Below, piece after piece: positions 43,532 to 53,523 of a stretch of DNA of 64,000 nt (position 1 is the stretch's first letter; each line of letters opens with the position of its first letter). The stretch lies in assembly GCA_037892935.1 (NCBI GenBank), contig JAYXKI010000003.1:620001-684000 (forward strand). Reading direction: 5' to 3'. The stretch is from Phlebopus portentosus. Taxonomy: Eukaryota; Basidiomycota; Agaricomycetes; Boletales; Boletinellaceae. Under the pieces are notes generated by a model. That model worked only from the letters and a program-made list of their open reading frames with translations, did not search any database and was not told where the DNA came from. Both the position numbers and the translations under genes were made by a program.

Positions 43532-43681
43532 ATGTCGTCACTTTGCTCATCGAGTCCGATGTGCTTCGCGCAAGATCCCAGCGGACAGACGTCGGACAGT
43601 AGCAGTCCTCAGTGTTGCCACTGTGGTTACAGAGGCTCGCATGCATCAAATTGTCCTTTCAGTGACCATCAAGGCAAATAA
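43532..43681 (+). CDS. Small zinc-knuckle-like protein, copy 1
   Basis: A 49-residue frame from 43532 to the TAA at 43679-43681. After a Ser-rich start (MSSLCSSSPMCFAQDPSGQT) it ends with QCCHCGYRGSHASNCPFSDH, a compact C-x2-C-G-x-R-G-x-H-x3-C-P-F motif that could bind one zinc ion. A good donor (CAAG|GTAAGT) lies 14 bases past the stop, and after an intron the bases 43752-43859 stay open (VFRKCVDDDHDSYMTAFELE), so an older, longer form may have existed. The function is unknown. A second locus with the same motif lies 0.87 kb downstream on the same strand. Confidence 0.5.
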   Translation: MSSLCSSSPMCFAQDPSGQTSDSSSPQCCHCGYRGSHASNCPFSDHQGK

Positions 43682-44404
43682 CGGGCAAGGTAAGTCGGAC
43701 TTCATCGTGAGGTCTGTTGTGTCAGTCGCCCATCATACATGAATACTCAGGTCTTCCGCAAGTGTGTTGACGACGATCACGATTCCTACATGACGGCATT
43801 CGAGCTGGAATTCCTGATGATGCATCATACAAATGTGCCGGAAAAGCTTATAGTATAATCGTTGCGGGATATTCGTTTGCCTCTCCTCCCTTGTCATCTC
43901 ATATTATTCTTTATACCATTCTGCATTTCCACGACCTTCATACCATGCCAACCCATTCACAACCTTACTTGCTTGTAGTAATCACCTATGTATGATTCTA
44001 TTCCACGAGCACTAATCTAACTCCTCTTAGTACGTATTCATTATTTTGATACTTATCGACATATCACTGATTATCGCGCTAGATGCACTGGATTTTTGCA
44101 CAGGAAGCGCATAGAATCGAACTGAGGGTTTAACGTATTTGATATTGCTGGTTCCCCTTTGTCCAACTGCGGCGCATGACATGAGCTTCTTCGCCTGAAA
44201 ATGACTCAAAGTCATAGGTGTCTGAACTGGGGCCACAGTGCTACTCCTATCTTGAATCAGTTTGTTCGACCTCACCTTGTTCTGCGAGGGTATAAAAGGG
44301 CGACTGTTTCGTCCTCCATCCTCCAACTCGATATCTGCTTCTCACTCAGAGGCAACTTCGCGTCTACGTAGTCTCATAATCGATTTCATCAAAGGAAATC
44401 CTTC
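43682..44404. other. Intergenic between the two knuckle genes
   Basis: 723 bases. 43752-43859 may be a remnant second exon of copy 1. The TATA box of copy 2 is at 44291. Nothing else seen. Confidence 0.5.
44291..44297 (+). promoter_or_regulatory. TATA box
   Basis: TATAAAA in the context GGGTATAAAAGGGCG, 108 bases before the ATG of knuckle copy 2, followed by a pyrimidine-rich start region. A textbook core promoter, which suggests the locus is or recently was transcribed. Confidence 0.65.
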
Positions 44405-44587
44405 ATGGCACAGAACTCTGCAACAAACTCTTCCTCGACAAATAACCCGAATACGAAACCTTCAAATACGGGTCCTCAGCTGGCTACTAGTAGGGAACCC
44501 CAGTGTGCCCATTGCGGTGTCAGAGGGGGGCATAAACTGGTTGTCCGTTTGACGCCAAGACGGCATATAAAGAGAATACCAAGTTAA
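44405..44587 (+). pseudogene. Small zinc-knuckle-like gene, copy 2, frameshifted
   Basis: The ATG at 44405 opens MAQNSATNSSSTNNPNTKPS, a Ser/Asn/Thr-rich leader, then PQCAHCGVRGGHKL, the first three zinc ligands of the same motif as copy 1. The expected C-P-F is present as TGTCCGTTT at 44542-44550 but in another frame; one base is missing between the His codon and this Cys compared with copy 1. As it stands the frame reads on to a stop at 44585-44587 without the last Cys. Either a real decay or a base-call error; the intact TATA promoter argues for a working gene in some strains. Confidence 0.5.
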
Positions 44588-45037
44588 GTCGATGAGTATG
44601 AATAACTGCACTGCCTACTTATTGTCCATATATCTTATACAGGCGCAAGACAGAGCCCGATGATCAAATTTGATTATCGAGGGCTTTTGCGAGCGGGAGC
44701 TTGTTTATAACTTGCGGATAGGGACACAGATTGTAGGCTCAGGCCTTTTCCGGATACCCCACCTTTTCATATCTGTCAGACCTTTATATTGACTTCGCTT
44801 ATTTTTTCTTTCTATCAACCAATTAACTTTGTTGTTCAATAAAGTGTTGTTTGTTTTGGACAATATGATGGGCTGTTTCTACGCGACTTCTTCAGTTTGA
44901 CCGTGCACGAAATAAAATTTCAAGGGGCAAGACCGGCCCGTACATTGAGGACATATGACTTCATCTGTGAATTCAGTATATAAATGCACTGCGTATCAAA
45001 GCTGAGTACTTCCAATCCTTCCTTTTCGTCAGTCATC
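44588..45037. other. Intergenic, with TATA box of the next gene
   Basis: 450 bases. TATATAAA at 44977-44984 lies 54 bases before the dehydrogenase ATG. No gene seen. Confidence 0.5.
44977..44984 (+). promoter_or_regulatory. TATA box
   Basis: TATATAAA, 54 bases before the ATG at 45038; typical spacing for a TATA-driven, inducible gene. Confidence 0.55.
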
Positions 45038-46597
45038 ATGTCCAGAGCGGCTCCCTTCGTGCTGCACTGGGGAATAATCAGCACAGGAGGCATTGCGGCG
45101 GCATTTGTAAAGGATCTCGTCTTACCACCTGAGGGTAGAGGCGTTAGTGACGTTTCGCATGCGATTGTCGCTGTGGGATCACGCTCTTCAGACAAGGCGC
45201 AACAATTTATTCGGGAAAAGTGTCCCGAAGGCGGATGCGCCCAGAAAGCTGGACTTAGTCAGACAGTTCCTGTCGCTTACGGATCATACGCTGAAGTATA
45301 CTCAGACTCTGTGGGTCCCTGCCAATACTCCCGATGAGTGTATTTTTGTTAATGAATGATCAGAGAGTTGACATCATATATGTTGCGACACCTCATACTT
45401 GTCATGTAAAACTGTCTCATCCGTACGTCGTCGTAAATTTTAACATAAGCCTTTCATAGTTTGAGGATACTAAGAATGCGCTTGAGGCCGGAAAGCATGT
45501 CCTCCTCGAAAAGGTCTGATTGCAATTGTCTGATAGGAGCATTTGGAAGAACTGATCTGCAATACCATACTAACCCAGCCGGCGTGTCTTAACCAAGCAG
45601 AGTTCAAGGTTCTTTCCGATTTCTCGAAATCCAAAAACCTCTTCCTCATGGAAGCAGTCTGGACCCGATTCTTTCCATTGACCTTCACTCTGGAAAAGGC
45701 GCTCTTTGAACAACAGGTTATCGGAGAGATTAGACGTCTTGTTTCGGACTTCAGCATCGACTTCGTTGACAGTACGTGTATCAGTAAGCTTGGATTAATG
45801 TCGTTGATTGAAACTTCCTCGATCACTGCTAGTTGTCACTGAGGAGAATAGGCTGCTGAATATAGATCTTGCGGGAGGGGGACTCCTTGATCTCGGGCCC
45901 TATCCGCTCCTCTGGTTTGTCCAACCTTAATCAGATTAGACAACCATTCGCCTGAAAACTATTCCAGGGCTCTCCTTTTGCTGTACAACCACCCAGAGAA
46001 CAAACAAACGCCTCCCGAAAAGATTCAGGCATCCATGAGAAAGTATGAAAGGACAGGTGTAGACTTGCATACAAGCTGGACGCTCGATTTCCCTCGCATC
46101 GGAAAGGTCGGCGCACGAGCAATCCTCAGCACCAGTATCGGTGTGAACGGTTGCCGAGATGCTGTAACGCGCATACAAGGGACCAAAGGGTTTGTCTACA
46201 GTGCCATGCAAGCACGATTGTCGAGTTTACTGGATGATTCCCATAGAGAGATCATTATGCCCTGGGCAACAGCTCGTCCAGAGAGCTTCACAATTCGTCA
46301 TTCCAAAGTCGGAAGAGGACCTCAGGACTATACGGAAGAGGTTTGCAAATTCCCGATCCAAGGAACGGGCCTTAACTGGGAAGCAGACGCCATTGCGCGT
46401 GACATTCGCGGTAAGCCTGGTACTCTAGACATGGATTATTAGTACCGGTCTTATCGCTTTAACCAGATGGAAAGATAGAGAATGAGAGGATGCCACATGC
46501 AGACACTCTATTGGAGCTGAGCATCTTCGATGAAATAAGACGTCAAGGCGGATACGTGTTTCCAGAAGGACTTGAAAAAGTGAAATTGTCGAATTAA
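45038..46597 (+). CDS. Gfo/Idh/MocA-family dehydrogenase (dihydrodiol / D-xylose 1-dehydrogenase type)
   Basis: NADP-dependent oxidoreductase with an N-terminal Rossmann fold: FVLHWGIISTGGIAAAFVKD carries the GxxxxGGIA nucleotide loop; then DVSHAIVAVGSRSSDKAQQF, YGSYAEVYSD, VDIIYVATPHTCHVKL, NALEAGKHVLLEK (the EK(P) motif with the active-site Lys), ACLNQAEFKVLSDFSKSKN, LFLMEAVWTRFFPLT, DLAGGGLLDLGPYPL and SWTLDFPRIGKVGARAILST. This order fits the fungal dimeric dihydrodiol dehydrogenase / NADP D-xylose dehydrogenase branch of the family. The ATG is at 45038 and the stop at 46595-46597 after EGLEKVKLSN. About seven introns. The substrate is likely a sugar or a trans-diol, but I cannot tell which. 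Confidence 0.85.
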
Positions 46598-46998
46598 GTG
46601 TACTTCTATGTCGGATCAAAGTAAAGGGTTTCCCCTTTCAATATCATGAGTCAATTACTCGCCTATCAGTCATATAGATGCCCTTGAAACAAGTGTGTAT
46701 GGAATACAGGCGAAGCAAGTCGGAAATTACCACAGGAGGAATGTTGTGGTTGAGGTCGCGGCTGCGGCACAGTGGGATGGCGCTCAAGTGATAGAACCAG
46801 GTCCTGATAGTTCTTTTTTTTTTTGTCCCAGACCAAAAAATGTTAATAAATGGCTCTAGGGAATCTGATGCGCAATGCAACCTCGTTTTATTGATTCAAG
46901 CTTCAAAGGATCGTGCGAAGGAAAAAGAGAGACGGTACGAATGAAACGGAATTCGGCCAGTCTCAGTAAGCTTAAGGAAACAGAACACTCATGAAGTC
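46598..46998. other. Convergent 3' region
   Basis: 401 bases between the dehydrogenase and GNAT copy A stops, with a T10 run near 46813. No gene seen. Confidence 0.5.
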
Positions 46999-48088
46999 CT
47001 AAACATCATGCTTGATTTCACGCACCATCTTGACCCAAGAAGAATTAATCTCTCAATTCTGCAGATATGACGATGCGGAACTCACCAGCGGCACGACAAG
47101 AGGGGGCTTATCCCACTTAGGATTTTCTTCACCCAGAAAGAAGTGAGTGACGTGAACGAACCCGAAAGACTCATAAAACGGGATATTCGAGGTATTCCCT
47201 ATGGTAAGGAAAACGGCGCGTCCTCGGATGTCGGCCTAGCAAAGCTTAAGCTCCACCATTTGATCGGAGGCTTGGAATCATACCGAGAATAAAACGGTAT
47301 TCAGAAGGGCCGTTCCGTATCCTTGACCTTGTGATTCTGGGTTTGTTGCAAAAAGGTCGATATAGACCATCGACTTCACTCGGTCACCTAAGTTATTCTC
47401 GATAATTTTCCTCTTCTTGCTTTCCAATTCCCTGTACCTCTGAATTAATGAGTTAGCCTAATGAAAACATCTTATCAATGGGTTCGTCGACGACCTTCAC
47501 TTGTTCTTGTTGACGATTTATCCACAAGAGACCATTCCGAATAAAGGACACTATGTAATCAATGGTACGATCGACTGGTGAGGGTTTTCCAAAATCTGCA
47601 TCAGGTGGTGTTCTTCCGATATACAAAGACTATGAGTCAGCGTGTGAACGGAAGCAAGGTCATCAACCTACGCAATGATGACTGCATCACCACCATTCAC
47701 AGTGTAGGCAGCCTTACGCTTCAGAAGTCGCTTGTGCTGCAACTTCCAAATACGTTTGTATATCGTTTGTTCGACCGGAGATCTATCCTTCCCCTTAGAA
47801 ATGTTGTGAAAGGCATATAAGATCCAGACGAGAAATAAGGTTGTACATATACACACTGCTTGAAGGTATTGGGCGAGTGGGTCATCCTTCAAGGCCGCTT
47901 CAATGGACTCAAATGCCTTATCAAGATGTTCTATCAATAACTTCAAATCAGAATGGACACTCGCCACGCAAAGGTCCACGCATACCCGGGAGAAGCGGTT
48001 CCACTCGCGGTACTCGGTTGTCGCAAGGCTTCTCGCTGAAAGGCGAGAAAATAGACTGACAATAGATGCTCGAATCGCGTGAGATCAT
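46999..48088 (-). CDS. GNAT acetyltransferase with a membrane segment, copy A
   Basis: The start at 48088 (MISRDSSIYCQSIFSPFSEK ... VEPLLP) splices through a 55-base intron to HLDKAFESIEAALKDDPLAQ and a membrane span (AVCICTTLFLVWILYAF), then a basic stretch, AAYTVNGGDAVIIA, FGKPSPVDRTIDYIVSFIRN, and the GNAT core: SMVYIDLFATNPESQGQGYG, with the acetyl-CoA loop Q-x-x-G-x-G/Y-G, TALLNTVLFS, IRGRAVFLTIGNTSNIPFYE and SFGFVHVTHFFLGEENP, ending VPLMVREIKHDV (stop 46999-47001). Five introns. Exon 1 is supported by copy B, whose first exon ends in the same PLLPG word at the same splice site. The acyl acceptor is unknown. Next to it lies a decayed tandem copy. Confidence 0.78.
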
Positions 48089-48469
48089 CGTAATGGTCTA
48101 CAAGAAAAGGAGATGGAGGGGACGGACTATTCAAGTCAACGCAGCTGCAGGTAGAGACACAGCACGATCATGTGGTGGTATAAGTTGAACCTCCTGAAGC
48201 AGTGTAGTTCGGCACCGTCGATATCAAATAAGTAGTATTAACAAGTCACGTGATCAAAGCCGACCTGGGAAGGAAAATTCCTAAATCAGAATCAGAACAT
48301 TGTGGGAAGAGACCCTGATGCTATATCGAGCTCACTCTTAGTTAATACGGTCGCATCCTGTATATATAACATCCAGAGAGCAGAATATAAATTATGGCTT
48401 TTCAAACAAACATAGGGTCTCGGCATTTTCACCAATAAAGTTATAGCAGATCAGTGCATATTTAGATGC
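48089..48469. other. Intergenic between the two GNAT copies
   Basis: 381 bases, promoter of copy A and 3' flank of copy B. Contains a TATATAT at about 48360. No gene seen. Confidence 0.5.
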
Positions 48470-49521
48470 GAGATCTGGCTTGACAAACCATCTGTCAAAG
48501 GCGATGAGCACAGGTTTGAGATGTGCAGGGAAGCATTGCAGCTCACAAGCGCAACAACCAGGGGAGGATGTTCCCACTTAGGATTGTCATCACCAAGCAA
48601 AACATCAGTGGTCCGGACAAATCCAAATGATTCGAGAACGGTACATTTGCAATACTGCTTGAAAGCAAGTAGGTCGCACGTCCGCGTAAATCAGCCTAAT
48701 TTGGTGCCAAGGAAATAAATTACAAATAAATACGTGGAAAGGAGACGGCCTTTAAAAGAGCGGTTGCATATCCGTGTCCCTGATGCTCAGGGTTCGTCGC
48801 AAGGAGATCAACATAAAACATTGACTGGGTCTTATCACCTAGTTCGTTCTTAACGACCTTTGCAGATTTAAATCCAACTCCTTTGCTCTCTGACAAGAAT
48901 AGGTGAGTGAATGAATATGATCCATACATATTTGTAACCTTGGTTTGTTCCGAATGCAAGACAAAACCTTGCGGTAATGCAAGCTCGAGAGAGCGGAGGG
49001 CACGGTCGATTAGCGATGGCTTTGAACAGCCGCTTTTAGCAGCAGTTCCAGAAGATGAGAGTACGATCAGTGCGTTTACACATTTTAAGGTACGAACTTA
49101 CGCAATGATAACCGCGTCGCCAGCATTCACAGTATAGGCAAGCTTTTTCCTTAGTTCTCGCCTTTTCGAAGTTTACACAGGCGCCTATATATCGCAGTGC
49201 GAAATGGAGACCATTCTTGTCCCTTACTCGTTCGAATCAGCTAACTTGAGGAGCACGAGAACACGACTTAAATGTACTGCTTTGATGTATAAAAGTAACG
49301 GGTCATTACTGAAGGCAGATTCCACAGTTTAGAACACATTGTCTAGATGCTCTTAAAGACAGGTTTGAATGAGAGAAGAGTACGGCCTGACCAGGAGAGT
49401 AGGTGTTACCTGGGAGAAGAGGTGCAATGACAGGCAAAACACTCGTCTTCTTGTCAAAATCAAGAACGTGCAGACTTGGGCCTGATTTCAGGTCATCCAG
49501 GCTGGCAAAGGGGGGGAACAT
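48470..49521 (-). pseudogene. GNAT acetyltransferase, copy B, decayed tandem duplicate
   Basis: Matches copy A exon by exon but is broken. Exon 1 (from 49521) ends VIAPLLPG at the same donor. Exon 2 aligns as HLDNVF, then a stop (TTC TAA where copy A has TTT GAG), then ESAFSNDPLLLYIKAV; the following SPFRTAIYRRLCKLR needs a second frame and RRELRKKLAYTVNAGDAVII a third. Downstream, SLIDRALRSLELALPQG and DKTQSMFYVDLLATNPEHQG with GHGYATALLKAV keep the GNAT core, but the last exon changes frame again between IANVPF and ESFGFVRTTDVLLGDDNP. One nonsense change plus at least three frame changes cannot be explained by a single base-call error. The left edge is approximate. Confidence 0.8.
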
Positions 49522-49746
49522 AGTGGTTCGTTCGAGGCAAACTGCGCAGAAGGGGTCGAGTAAAGTTTATAAAGCCCATTTTTATGCACCGTAGGGAGCG
49601 CAGATTAGCTTTGGGTTCTTCCACGTGACCCTCAGACCAGGTCCTGCCGCGGCTCCTGTGACGTTCCGTTCAGCCGCGTATGAACAACGCGTGCATTTCA
49701 CAAGAAGACGCTGTTACGTGAGGATTGTTTGGAACCTCTGGCAACC

Positions 49747-52700
49747 ATGGGTGCGACCCAAAGCTATTGCTTGAGTTATGATGATCTGCTCACCTCCGTT
49801 TACGCTTCAGATCCTGCCATCTCTCGACAGCTTGTCGACAAGATGTACGAGAAGCGCAAGGCAGCGGCGCTCGACCTCGAAAAGTGAGCACAAATGCGTT
49901 GCTTCCTGGAGCCTCAGCTGATGAGAAACTAGGCAAATTCGGGAGTGCCACAGCCAAGGCGACCAGCGCCGCATAATTCAGATCATTGACCAGCTTGCAG
50001 AGATGTTCAGTAATCCCTCGAACCCGTTGCACGTAAAGAATGGCGGACTCATTGGGCTAGCCGGAACTGCCATTGCTCTCGGCATGGACGTTTCGCCGTA
50101 CATGGACAAGTTCATCGATCAGCTACTCGCTTGCTTCAGTGACCCAGAGAACCGAATACGCTATTTCTCTGCAGAATGTCTCTACAACATTGCAAAGGTT
50201 TCCAAGGGGGAAATCTTAGTGTATTTTAATCCTATTTTCGATGCCCTGAGCAAGGTGCGCTTAACAATCTGGCATGTTCTTTTTAACATATGTTTACAAA
50301 GCATTTAGCTTGCAGCGGACTCAGAGTTATCTGTCAAGAACGGTGCTGAGCTTCTCGACCGTCTTTTAAAAGACATTGTCGCAGAATCAGCTTCATACTA
50401 CGTACCACAATATGCAGAGACGGAAAAAGTGCGGCAGCTGGCGGACCAAGCGCAAAACCAGGGTATATTGGTGCCATACACCGATGATGCGAACGAACTT
50501 GGAGCCCCTAAGAAAGCTTTCTCACTTGCAAATTTCATCCCTTTATTATCCGAAAGGATATACGTGTTGAGCCCTTTCACGCGCAGCTTTCTTGTTTCGT
50601 GGATTACGGTACTGGACTCGGTACCAGAACTCGAGCTCATATCTTACTCCCGGAATTCCTTGATGGATTATTGTGAGCGATTTTTTTCCTGTCTTGCACT
50701 ACTGTGCTGAAACCTGCTTTAGTAAATACCTATCTGATCCTACGGAGGATGTTCGTGTTGCAACGGAGAACCTGTTGGCCGAATTCCTTCGGGAAATGCG
50801 GGACATTGCTATCATCCAGAAGAAAACAGAAGAAAGGAAAAACATGCGGGAACCAGACACACTTGAACATGGTCGCAGAGTCGATGACAGATTGCCGGAT
50901 ATCACAATGACGCACCCAGAGCGTGCAGCCTTCATACCTGAAGGTGAAGAGAATCGAGATGGAGAACCTGTTCCGGAAGCGGACATCAAAGATACAGGAG
51001 GTCTGTCCACGTCGTCCGATGAAAAATTTATGCTGAACATATTCTATAGCGTATGTTCCTGGACAGAACGTCAAAGTTGATCATGCCGCAATCGTTGAAA
51101 TACTGCTTCAGCAACTGGATGATGAGCGTGAGTGCTTCTTGTAGTGCAAAATGATCTGATCGTTACTAACGCCAATGTAGACGATGAAATTCAAATGTCC
51201 ACTGCATTATATTGGTTGGCCGAATTTCTTCATTTCGCGCAAGATGTTATGCTGCCATTTACTCCCCGCCTCATTCCCGCCATCCTTCCCAACCTTGCGC
51301 ATCATGTCCCGATGATCCAGAAGGAGGCTATCCGAACTAATCAAGCACTTATGAATGCAATCCAGAACCTTCCAACTCCTCAGCCACTCAGCGAGCAAGG
51401 CAGCATAGACAAAGATAGGGCTTCGGTATCATCTGGCAAGACAAGTGCTCCTACCGTTTCACCAGCTGTGACAACTGTGAGTTCTGTATCTCCAGCAGCA
51501 TCGCGACCCACGACTTCTGTGAGAGATTCTGAAGGCGCTCTGGATATTACGGCATCTCCTGCGTCTGATCGCACAGTGCAAGCACCCATCCGACAACGAT
51601 CTGGGACAGCCCCACCTCTTGGAGAACTCAATACACAAGTGCCAGCCAGCGAGTCGGATCCTGTCTCCCAGGTGCAAGCGAGTAGGTCTCATTCGCCTAC
51701 TTCGACGGCAGCTAGCGTGGCGCTTTCGGCCTCTAATCAGCCCACTGGAACCATGACGCTCGGTCAGGGGCAAGTGGTCACCCAGTCTCCTACATCGACG
51801 GAGCAAGATGCGTTTGACTATCGAGAGACGGTGAACATCCTTACGATACAGTTCTTAAGTGAGCATGAGGAGACACGTGTGGCAGCTCTGAAATGGCTTC
51901 TCATGTTGCATAGAAAGATGCCGAAGAAGGTAACTGTCTTTCTATATCCGAGTGATCTTTTTTGCTGAACGCTTCGCCTTGTACTGGTAGATCTTAGCCA
52001 TGGATGATGGGACATTCCCTGCTCTGTTGAAGACGCTTTCCGATCCTTCGGAGGAGGTAATCAAGCATGACTTGCAATTGCTAGCGCAGATTTCTTCAAG
52101 CTCCGAGGAGAGCTACTTCAAGTCATTCATGGTCAATCTTCTCGAGCTCTTTAGTACCGATCGGCGACTACTTGATCACCGAGGAAGTCTGATCATCCGG
52201 CAACTCTGTTTCAATCTCAATACTGAGCGAATATACCGTACTTTAGCAGAGATATTGGAAAAGGAGGAGGTATGTGAAGATCAGCTGGAGCGCCTCAGTT
52301 CAACTTCTGAACTCACGTCCATTACGATATAGGATCTTGAGTTCGCTAGCATTATGGTGCAAAAACTCAACCTGATTTTAATAACGTCTCCTGAACTTGC
52401 GGATTTCCGAAAGCGATTAAAGAGCCTGGAGTCAAGAGTAAGTTGTTATCCTTGTGGTCGAGATCGTTTTAACCTGTTCATTGTTGTTCCGACAGGACGG
52501 ACAAGTTCTATTCACGACGTTATATCGATCGTGGTGTCACAATGCTGTTGCCGTGTTTGCGTTATGTCTATTAGCTCAGGCCTATGAGCATGCTTCAAAT
52601 CTTCTCTCGATTTTGTAAGTACTCTCTTATAATTACGATTTCGTTCTTAAACCCAGGTTATTGTACAGCGCAGATTTGGAGATCACCGTGCAACTTCTGG

Positions 52701-53523
52701 TTCAAGTGGATAAGCTCGTGCAGCTCATTGAATCGCCTGTGTTTACTTGTAAGTGAGGCGTACCGAACAATAGATCCGTTACTAATGACCCACTAGACCT
52801 TCGTTTACAACTCCTCGAGCCTGAAAAATATCCCTATTTATTCAAATGTTTATACGGCCTCTTGATGCTCCTACCTCAAAGCTCGGCGTTCGTTTCCCTA
52901 CGGAATAGACTAAACGCGGTAAACTCGGCTGGCTTCCTGCACATTGCTCCTAAATCGTACGTCCGTGTCCTGTTGCTCAACCTGGATGAGTGCCGAATAT
53001 CTGACCAGTTATCCCATCCAGTTCGTCCAATGCTTATTCCGGACGATCAAAGCTCGGGCGGGGTGACGAAATCAAATGGCAAGAATTGCTCATGCATTTC
53101 CGCTCTGTGCAAGGATGGCACGAGAAATTAAGACGCGGTGAAGACTCCTTGCTCGAGCGGGCTGATAAGCCGACTCTCAATGGCATGAGTGGACCGTCGC
53201 GACCAGGGATGAGGCGTCGTGTCACGGGCAACGAAGGTCTGCCGCCCGCGGGTCTTTCGTCGGGTATGAACGCTGCAAGCGGAACTGGAACGCCTGTCTC
53301 CGGAAATGCGGCACCGAGTGGAGCAGGAGGAGGCAGAGGCGGGATCTTGTCGCCGCTCAATCCGAAGCGTGTGACGAGCCCGAGTGGGTTGCTTGGTTTT
53401 GCCCAGCACCACCAGCAGCAGCAACAGAATGCTGCGACGCCGCGTGCGAAGAGCCCTTCGCCGCAAATGCATGCTCAGAGTAGACTGAGACGGACGTTGC
53501 CTGGGCTGGGCAAGAATGGATGA
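49747..53523 (+). CDS. VAC14: Vac14, scaffold of the PIKfyve/Fab1 complex
   Basis: HEAT-repeat scaffold that holds the PI3P 5-kinase Fab1 and phosphatase Fig4 at the vacuole. The ATG at 49747 leads to [20 protein letters not shown], and a 49-base intron joins to [20 protein letters not shown]. Then come [100 protein letters not shown] and [17 protein letters not shown], all N-terminal Vac14 hallmarks. A Ser/Thr/Pro-rich insertion (about 51390-51790) separates them from [20 protein letters not shown], and from [20 protein letters not shown] and the C-terminal [20 protein letters not shown] (Vac14_Fig4-binding region). The protein ends in a Gly/Ser/Gln-rich tail with [13 protein letters not shown]. 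Stop 53521-53523. About eleven introns. Confidence 0.93.

Noticed and set aside
47943..48134. Frame starting NSPSPPSPFLVDHYDDLTRF as exon 1 of GNAT copy A
   Set aside because: It has a TTG, not an ATG, an in-frame stop upstream, and does not match exon 1 of copy B; the frame from 48088 ends in PLLPG like copy B.
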